Assembly (NCBI GenBank): GCA_902480035.1
Contig: CABSRC010000010.1
Coordinates: 1 to 25,024 of the forward strand
Direction: 5' to 3'
Source of the DNA: an uncultured Streptococcus sp.
GTDB lineage: Bacteria > Bacillota > Bacilli > Lactobacillales > Streptococcaceae
DNA length: 25,024 bases
In this document: positions 15,108 through 20,872 of the stretch, one piece after another
Layout: each line of letters begins with the position of its first letter
How positions within the stretch are numbered: the first letter of the stretch is position 1
Notes under the pieces: generated by a model
Database searches by the model: none
Told to the model about the DNA's origin: nothing
The model's input: the letters and a program-made list of their open reading frames with translations, nothing else
Position numbers and translations under genes: made by a program

Positions 15108-15756
15108 GATGAAGTCCTATCTAGACCGTTTGTCTGCTTTGCCTCCTGATCAGACCATGCTAGACTCTGATCGCTTGGTTCTCTTTCTTAGTGGGAGCAG
15201 TGATATTACTTGTGCCGGATTGACAGCTGGGCAGTTAGATCTCCTCCATGCTATTTGTCCTTCTGGTTACTCAGTAGTAGCCAGTAATTTTCCCTTCAAT
15301 CAAGATTTTGAACATATAAAGTCTCCACAAGTATCCCTCTTGTTGGCTGCTACATCCAATGTTATCTACTATTGGCATACGATTTTGAACCCTCGTTTCC
15401 AAAAGTTGTTACAAGATCACTTGTCTCCCTTGTTGGAAGCGCAGGAAGTAGTGCTTGTTTGTAAGAGTTCAGGTGTCAATATGCTGACCCAATGGCTCAG
15501 AAGTTTAGGGAATCAGGTCACCCTTCCAAGATTGCTCGTGATAGCGCTTGGCCCGGTTTCCCAGCTTCTCTTAAGTCAAAAAGAACTAGAGCTACTGGTC
15601 ATCAAAGGAAAGAAAGATCCTTATTCACGTATTCTGGATCGCCACTCAGCGGATATTCAAGTGGATACGGATCATTATAGCTATGAGTACAGAGAAGATG
15701 TGAAAGGAATCGTTTATGACTGGATTAGAAAAAGTGATAAAAATCGATGTGATTAG
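15100..15756 (+). CDS. Putative alpha/beta-hydrolase-fold protein
   Basis: A 218-residue protein without a family I can name. It shows an alpha/beta-hydrolase-like order: a central strand VVLVCKSSG with a possible nucleophile Ser123 at the usual elbow (C-K-S-S-G in place of G-x-S-x-G), then VIKGKKDPYSR with Asp173, and DTDHYSYE with His192 near the C-terminus. No signal peptide is present. The start at 15100 is preferred because GGAAAG lies 7 nt upstream and it overlaps the GT stop; an in-frame ATG at 15085 would lie within that ribosome binding site region. It may be an acyl esterase or thioesterase for the product of the cassette, which is inference. Confidence 0.65.
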   Translation: MSKMKSYLDRLSALPPDQTMLDSDRLVLFLSGSSDITCAGLTAGQLDLLHAICPSGYSVVASNFPFNQDFEHIKSPQVSLLLAATSNVIYYWHTILNPRFQKLLQDHLSPLLEAQEVVLVCKSSGVNMLTQWLRSLGNQVTLPRLLVIALGPVSQLLLSQKELELLVIKGKKDPYSRILDRHSADIQVDTDHYSYEYREDVKGIVYDWIRKSDKNRCD

Positions 15757-16999
15757 CGTTCCCTTTAGTGGCCATTTGTTTCCAACCTTGACCCTGGTGA
15801 AACCCTTGCTGGAGGATCCGCGTTTTCAGATCCGTGTTATTACAGGTTTTCAGAAAAAGGCATTGGTTGAGCAGATTGGTTTTGACTGCCTTGCCTTGTT
15901 TCCTGATCGTCCGACAGTGATGGAAGATATAGCCAATACATCAAAGCAAGCAAATCTATTTATCATGTACCAACAATTAATGGCCAATAGCAGACTGGTC
16001 CCTGAAGTTTTTGACGAAATAAATCGAATTTGGGACTCCGAGGGAAGCCCTGACTTGGTTATTGCAGATTTTGTAGCAGCTCCTGCTGGTATGTTAGCAG
16101 ATCGTTTGGGCATCCCTTGGATTACGACCATTCCAAGTCCAGTAGCGATTGAAAGTCGCACGACAACACCTGCTTATCTAGGTGGCTGGAAACCGCACCA
16201 GGGAACCTTCTACAAGTGGAGAGATGCTCTGGGTAGGCGAGTCATCCGTCTGGTAAAGAAAGTTGGACTTGCGCTGGTTAAGAAGAATCTCGATAGCCTA
16301 GAGGATTTCAAATTGTACCGTGAAGATGGGACAGAAGCCATCTATTCTCCCTATTCAATCTTAGCTCTGGGCATGAAAGAGTTGGAGTTTCGAGACGATT
16401 TTCCACCTCAGCTCAAATGGGTTGGTTATCGCTGTCTATCTTTTGACCGACTTCCTCAAGAACAGAAGCAGTATCTTACTAGCTCTAAAAAGCGTGTCTT
16501 CGTCACTTGCGGGACTCATTTAAAATGGGAAAAAGAGCGGATGGTGGAATTGACGAAGATTTTGAGCGAAAGACATCCTGACTATGTTTTTTACGTAACC
16601 TTAGGTGACTCTGGTGGTTTGGAGCATCCACCAAGGATCTTGTCGGAGAATCTTCTGATCTTTGATTACCTCCCTTATTCAGATGTTCTGGATCAAATGG
16701 ACTTTGCCATTCATCATGCAGGTGCAGGGATCCTTATGGGCTGTATCGAGCAGGGCATTCCAAGTCTAATTTTGCCCCAGGACTATGACCAGTTTGATAA
16801 TGCGGTTCGGGCTGAGTTATTCCAAATAGGTTTGGTCTCTCGTAAAAAGACGGAATCCGAAGTCTTGCGCTTATTTAATGAATTGGTTTCTCGGGAAGAT
16901 TGGTCGCACTTAAAGGCTCTGGCTCAGACAAGTAAAACCTACCAACCAACAGAGATTCTTTATAAAGAAATTGAGAGACTCTTAAAAGTGAAGTTATAG
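15716..16999 (+). CDS. GT1 (MGT/UGT-like) glycosyltransferase
   Basis: A 427-residue GT-B enzyme of the UDP-glycosyltransferase superfamily, as used on macrolides, sterols and lipids. The N-terminal acceptor domain has the catalytic-type His20 in PFSGHLFP. The C-terminal donor-binding signature runs HHAGAG (333-338), GIPSLILPQDYDQFDNA (347-363). It is soluble, with no membrane helix. The ATG at 15716 follows AAAGGA by 7 nt and lies inside the preceding gene (41-nt overlap), so translation is coupled. A second glycosyltransferase of a different fold in the same cassette suggests two sugars are added in order, or one sugar each on two acceptors. Confidence 0.88.
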   Translation: MTGLEKVIKIDVISVPFSGHLFPTLTLVKPLLEDPRFQIRVITGFQKKALVEQIGFDCLALFPDRPTVMEDIANTSKQANLFIMYQQLMANSRLVPEVFDEINRIWDSEGSPDLVIADFVAAPAGMLADRLGIPWITTIPSPVAIESRTTTPAYLGGWKPHQGTFYKWRDALGRRVIRLVKKVGLALVKKNLDSLEDFKLYREDGTEAIYSPYSILALGMKELEFRDDFPPQLKWVGYRCLSFDRLPQEQKQYLTSSKKRVFVTCGTHLKWEKERMVELTKILSERHPDYVFYVTLGDSGGLEHPPRILSENLLIFDYLPYSDVLDQMDFAIHHAGAGILMGCIEQGIPSLILPQDYDQFDNAVRAELFQIGLVSRKKTESEVLRLFNELVSREDWSHLKALAQTSKTYQPTEILYKEIERLLKVKL

Positions 17000-17020
17000 A
17001 GGCCTTCTATTATTGAACAT

Positions 17021-17051
17021 AAAAAAACTAGAGCGCAGGCTCTAGTTTTTT
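17021..17051. terminator. Bidirectional terminator between GT1 gene and plsY
   Basis: CTAGAGC (17028-17034) and GCTCTAG (17039-17045) form a stem with a GCAG loop, flanked by A7 on the left and T6 on the right. The symmetry serves both converging transcripts. The plsY stop codon (17042-17044) lies inside the stem. Confidence 0.88.
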
Positions 17052-17686
17052 GGTTGTTGATGGGTGATGTTCTTCCCCCAAGGGATGAGATTTTCTTTTT
17101 TCTCTTTGATCCGTTGAATATTGTCTTTGTGACGAAGAATGATCAAGGTCGCTAAGGCCAAGACAATGACTGTAAAAAGCGGATCATAACCGTGCAAGAT
17201 CCACCCAGTCAATGGGAGAAGGAGGACAGATAGAATGGCGAGTAGCGCAACGGTAACACTCGAAAACGAGATCATACTGGTTAAATACAGGCTGGCTACA
17301 AAATACACAGCTAAAATTAGTAGTAGGATAGGCGAGAAGCCAAGTAAGACACCAGCACTTGTCGCCACTGCTTTCCCCCCCTTGAATCCAGCAAAAATTG
17401 GAAAAGTGTGACCTAAAACAGCTAAGAGACCAAAGACCATCGGTGAGATCCCTTGAATTCCGAAGAAAGTCGGAAGGAGAACGGCTAAAGTCCCTTTTAA
17501 GAAATCAATCGCAAAGACGATGATCCCAGCTTTCTTCCCTAAAATCCGAAAGGTATTGGTCGTTCCTGTATTGCCCGAGCCATGTTCCCGTAAATTAATA
17601 TGGAAAAAGATTTTCCCAATCCATAATCCCGAAGGAATGGAGCCTAATAGATAGGCTAAAATTAAAACACTTATTTCTTTTATCAT
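17042..17686 (-). CDS. plsY: Acyl-phosphate glycerol-3-phosphate acyltransferase
   Basis: PlsY transfers an acyl group from acyl-phosphate to glycerol-3-phosphate to make lysophosphatidic acid, the first membrane step of phospholipid synthesis. The 214-residue protein has the family's multiple transmembrane segments and its three conserved loops: GSIPSGLWIGK near 13, GSGNTGTTN near 37, and GFKGGKAVATSAG near 98. The start MIKEISV at 17686 matches the usual streptococcal N-terminus. Longer frames reach 17725 but have no ribosome binding site and span the promoter. It is transcribed alone, opposite to parE. Confidence 0.95.
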   Translation of the reverse strand: MIKEISVLILAYLLGSIPSGLWIGKIFFHINLREHGSGNTGTTNTFRILGKKAGIIVFAIDFLKGTLAVLLPTFFGIQGISPMVFGLLAVLGHTFPIFAGFKGGKAVATSAGVLLGFSPILLLILAVYFVASLYLTSMISFSSVTVALLAILSVLLLPLTGWILHGYDPLFTVIVLALATLIILRHKDNIQRIKEKKENLIPWGKNITHQQPKN

Positions 17687-17692
17687 ACTTTC

Positions 17693-17701
17693 ATTATAAC
17701 A
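17693..17701 (-). promoter_or_regulatory. plsY extended -10 promoter, likely leaderless
   Basis: On the minus strand TGT-TATAAT is followed by GAAAGT and then ATG at 17686. The 6-nt gap is the same as at 158 and 13192. Upstream -35 sequence is weak (TTTTTC at 17 nt), which is tolerable for an extended -10. Confidence 0.65.
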
Positions 17702-17810
17702 AAAAGCCATCAATAGAAAAAGCAATTTTTTGAGTTCAAGTGTGACATCTGAAGAAAGTGCTCAGCCAGTATTTTATACTGAGATATAGAAATCTCCATA
17801 TAAAGAGAAA

Positions 17811-17826
17811 AAATTTTGCAAAATTT
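17811..17826. promoter_or_regulatory. 16-bp perfect palindrome on the parE -35
   Basis: AAATTTTGCAAAATTT reads identically on both strands and contains the parE -35 hexamer (17816-17821). It could be an operator or a bendable AT-rich site. No known regulator consensus is recognised. Confidence 0.45.
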
Positions 17827-17844
17827 CCTAAAAAACTGTAATAT
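17816..17844 (+). promoter_or_regulatory. parE promoter
   Basis: TTGCAA (17816-17821), a 17-nt spacer, and TAATAT (17839-17844). The parE start codon lies 29 nt downstream. Confidence 0.7.
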
Positions 17845-17873
17845 AGAAAAGATGAACAAACAGGAGGTTCCTT

Positions 17874-19823
17874 GTGGCAAAAAAGGAAATCAATATTAAT
17901 AATTATAATGACGATGCCATTCAGGTACTAGAAGGGTTGGATGCAGTCCGTAAACGTCCAGGGATGTACATCGGATCGACCGATGGAAACGGCTTGCATC
18001 ACATGGTCTGGGAGATCGTTGACAATGCGGTCGATGAAGCCTTGTCTGGCTTTGGATCACAAATCGATGTCACGATTAATAAAGATGGTTCTTTATCGGT
18101 AGAAGACCAGGGACGTGGAATGCCAACAGGGATGCATGCTATGGGCAAACCAACCGTTGAAGTGATTTTTACGGTCCTCCACGCCGGAGGGAAGTTTGGT
18201 CAAGGAGGTTATAAGACATCTGGAGGTCTTCACGGAGTGGGATCTTCTGTCGTAAACGCCCTCTCTAGTTGGCTAGAGGTTGAAATTACGCGTGATGGAG
18301 CTGTCTACAAGCAACGTTTTGAAGATGGGGGAAAACCAGTTACAACACTCGAGAAGATTGGCTCTGCTCCCAAGTCTAAGACAGGGACCAAGGTCACCTT
18401 CATGCCAGATCCAACCATCTTTTCAACGACGGATTTCAAATTCAATACCATTGCTGAGCGGATCAAAGAATCAGCCTTCTTGCTTAAGGATGTGACGCTG
18501 ACGCTGACCGATCTCCGTAAGGAAGAAGACAACCATGTGGCCTTTCATTATGAAAATGGTGTCCAAGATTTCGTAGAGTACTTGAACGAAGACAAGGAAA
18601 CTTTGACACCGGTTCTCTACTTTAGTGGCGAATCAGATGGCTTTCAGGTAGAAGTGGCCATGCAATACAATGATGGCTACTCAGATAATATCTTGTCCTT
18701 CGTTAATAATGTCCGCACTAAAGATGGGGGAACCCACGAGACGGGTCTGAAGACAGCCATTACCAAGGCTATGAACGACTATGCAAGAAAGACAGGGCTC
18801 CTCAAAGAAAAAGACAAGAATCTGGAAGGATCAGACTACCGCGAAGGTTTGTCTGCTGTTCTTTCGATCTTGGTTCCAGAAGCTCATTTGCAGTTTGAAG
18901 GGCAAACCAAAGACAAATTAGGAAGTCCCTTGGCTCGTCCAGTTGTCGATAGCATTGTTTCTGATAAATTGACCTTCTTCCTCATGGAAAATGGGGAGTT
19001 GGCTTCTAATCTCATTCGTAAGGCTATTAAAGCCCGGGATGCGCGTGAAGCCGCTCGTAAAGCGCGGGATGAAAGCCGAAATGGCAAGAAGAGTAAAAAG
19101 GACAAGGGACTTTTGTCTGGGAAATTGACACCAGCCCAGTCTAAAAATCCTAAGAAAAACGAACTCTATCTAGTCGAAGGAGACTCAGCCGGCGGTTCTG
19201 CCAAACAAGGGCGGGACCGTAAGTTCCAAGCGATTCTTCCACTTCGTGGGAAGGTTCTTAATACTGAGAAGGCCAATATGAGTGATATCCTCAAAAACGA
19301 GGAGATCAACACCATGATCTACACCATCGGTGCTGGCGTTGGGGCAGATTTCTCAGTGGAAGACGCCAACTACGATAAGATCATTATCATGACCGACGCA
19401 GATACGGATGGTGCCCACATTCAAACCCTCCTCTTAACCTTCTTCTATCGCTATATGCGCCCTTTGGTAGAAGCAGGTCATGTCTACATTGCACTTCCTC
19501 CTCTTTATAAGATGTCGAAAGGCAAAGGCAAGAAAGAAGAAGTAGCCTATGCTTGGACAGATAGCGAATTAGAAGAGTTGCGTCGGACCTTTGGCCGTGG
19601 AGCAACCCTTCAACGTTACAAAGGGTTGGGGGAAATGAATGCGGATCAGCTTTGGGAAACCACCATGAACCCAGAAACTCGTACCCTGATCCGTGTCACC
19701 ATTGATGATTTAGCGCGTGCAGAACGCCGTGTTTCCGTCCTTATGGGTGATAAGGCTGCACCACGTCGTCAATGGATTGAAGATAACGTTAAGTTTACCT
19801 TAGAAGAAAATACAGTTTTTTAA
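17874..19823 (+). CDS. parE: Topoisomerase IV subunit B
   Basis: The ATPase subunit of topoisomerase IV, which separates linked daughter chromosomes. At 649 residues it is close to the streptococcal length. The GHKL ATP-binding motifs are EIVDNAVDEAL, GRGMPTGMH and GGLHGVGSSVVNALS. The TOPRIM domain has LVEGDSAGGSAKQGRDR and DADTDGAHI. The C-terminus YKGLGEMNADQLWETTMNPETR is typical. It begins with GTG at 17874, set by AGGAGG 6 nt upstream. Its usual partner parC lies downstream, but a nucleotidyltransferase gene intervenes. Confidence 0.97.
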   Translation: MAKKEININNYNDDAIQVLEGLDAVRKRPGMYIGSTDGNGLHHMVWEIVDNAVDEALSGFGSQIDVTINKDGSLSVEDQGRGMPTGMHAMGKPTVEVIFTVLHAGGKFGQGGYKTSGGLHGVGSSVVNALSSWLEVEITRDGAVYKQRFEDGGKPVTTLEKIGSAPKSKTGTKVTFMPDPTIFSTTDFKFNTIAERIKESAFLLKDVTLTLTDLRKEEDNHVAFHYENGVQDFVEYLNEDKETLTPVLYFSGESDGFQVEVAMQYNDGYSDNILSFVNNVRTKDGGTHETGLKTAITKAMNDYARKTGLLKEKDKNLEGSDYREGLSAVLSILVPEAHLQFEGQTKDKLGSPLARPVVDSIVSDKLTFFLMENGELASNLIRKAIKARDAREAARKARDESRNGKKSKKDKGLLSGKLTPAQSKNPKKNELYLVEGDSAGGSAKQGRDRKFQAILPLRGKVLNTEKANMSDILKNEEINTMIYTIGAGVGADFSVEDANYDKIIIMTDADTDGAHIQTLLLTFFYRYMRPLVEAGHVYIALPPLYKMSKGKGKKEEVAYAWTDSELEELRRTFGRGATLQRYKGLGEMNADQLWETTMNPETRTLIRVTIDDLARAERRVSVLMGDKAAPRRQWIEDNVKFTLEENTVF

Positions 19824-19879
19824 TCACTTTCTACTTATAAATTAAATAAGCTGGGATGTAGAAATGGTAAGGAATCGAC

Positions 19880-20698
19880 ATGAGTACTGATACAGAAATG
19901 ATGAATCTGATTTTGCAGATAGCTGAGTCCTTGCAAGTGGAAGCAGTGGCCTTATCCGGTTCGCGAGCCAATCCTCGGGCACCCAAAGACGAGTTTCAAG
20001 ATTATGATGTGGTCTATATCGTTGATGATCTAGAAGACCTGATTTCAGATTTATCCTGGTTGGATCAGTACGGAAACCGATTCATCGAACAGCACAACCG
20101 ACTGGGACACCGTCGTCTGTATCTCATGCTCTTTGAAGATGGGAATCGCATCGATTTAACCCTCTGTCCCAAGGAGTCTATCCAAGAGTGGGTGGATAGC
20201 GAGGCTGGTTTCAAAGTCTTAAAAGATGACAAAGGTTTGTTTGACTCTTACATTCCTAGTCCGAAGCGCTACTGGACCGCTCCGCCTACCGAAGAAGATT
20301 TTGCAGCCTCCTGCAATGAATTTTGGTGGGTATCGGCTTATGTCGTCAAGGCCATTCGAAGAAAGCAACTCATCTATGCGACTGATCATCTCTATAGCAT
20401 TTGTCAGCAAGAACTCCTCAAGGTCTTAGCTTGGCAGGTGACAAGCTATAGGGGAGTAGTTGACATCGGAAAGAACTACAAGTACCTCTTCCACTATCTA
20501 CCAGCTGAGCAAGAGAAGGAGTTCTCAGCTTTGCTTGATTTATCTAGTTTCGATAAAATCACTCATTCTTTATTTGCTACCATGGGGCTATTCAATCGAG
20601 AAGCTCAAATTCTGGCTCAAAAGATGGGATTTACTTACGATATGGAAGTTGCAGAGAAAATGATTTCTTATGCTAAAGAGAAACTTTCTAATCATTAA
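19880..20698 (+). CDS. ANT(6)-like nucleotidyltransferase between parE and parC
   Basis: A 272-residue homolog of aminoglycoside 6-adenylyltransferases (AadE/AadK type). The nucleotidyltransferase core is GSRAN at 27-31, then DEFQDYDVVY with the metal-binding Asp41 and Asp43, and a third acidic residue, Asp92, in RIDLTLCP. CNEFWWVSAYVVKAI and IGKNYKYLFHYL match the C-terminal domain of that family. AAGGA precedes the ATG, 56 nt after parE, with no terminator or separate promoter seen, so it is probably co-transcribed with parE. Such a gene at this site is known from mitis-group streptococci and recombinant pneumococci. Whether it confers streptomycin resistance cannot be told from sequence. 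Confidence 0.9.
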   Translation: MSTDTEMMNLILQIAESLQVEAVALSGSRANPRAPKDEFQDYDVVYIVDDLEDLISDLSWLDQYGNRFIEQHNRLGHRRLYLMLFEDGNRIDLTLCPKESIQEWVDSEAGFKVLKDDKGLFDSYIPSPKRYWTAPPTEEDFAASCNEFWWVSAYVVKAIRRKQLIYATDHLYSICQQELLKVLAWQVTSYRGVVDIGKNYKYLFHYLPAEQEKEFSALLDLSSFDKITHSLFATMGLFNREAQILAQKMGFTYDMEVAEKMISYAKEKLSNH

Positions 20699-20872
20699 TG
20701 AATCTATTTTAAACATCAGAAAGGAACGTTTGGTTACTTGGTGTGACTGAATTCCTTTTTCTACAAAAGACTACTCAACATTCTTTGAAAGGAGTTGAAC
20801 ACGCCCTGAGTGCTGTGTGAAAAAGATAAATTTCTAATTTTCACTTTGTATTTTACGGGCTTTGTATCTTAT

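Noticed and set aside
17687..17725. Longer PlsY starting at 17725 or 17710
   Set aside because: These starts lack ribosome binding sites and span the consensus extended -10. The MIKEIS start agrees with typical streptococcal PlsY N-termini.
20810..20872. GTG at 20810 as the parC start
   Set aside because: The added 21 residues do not look like ParC, the ribosome binding site is 15 nt away, and starting at 20873 restores standard residue numbering (Ser79, Asp83, Tyr118). It is kept as an open question in the findings.
19824..20872. Mobile resistance cassette around the ANT(6)-like gene
   Set aside because: No transposase, terminal inverted repeats, target duplication or integron site is visible on either side.
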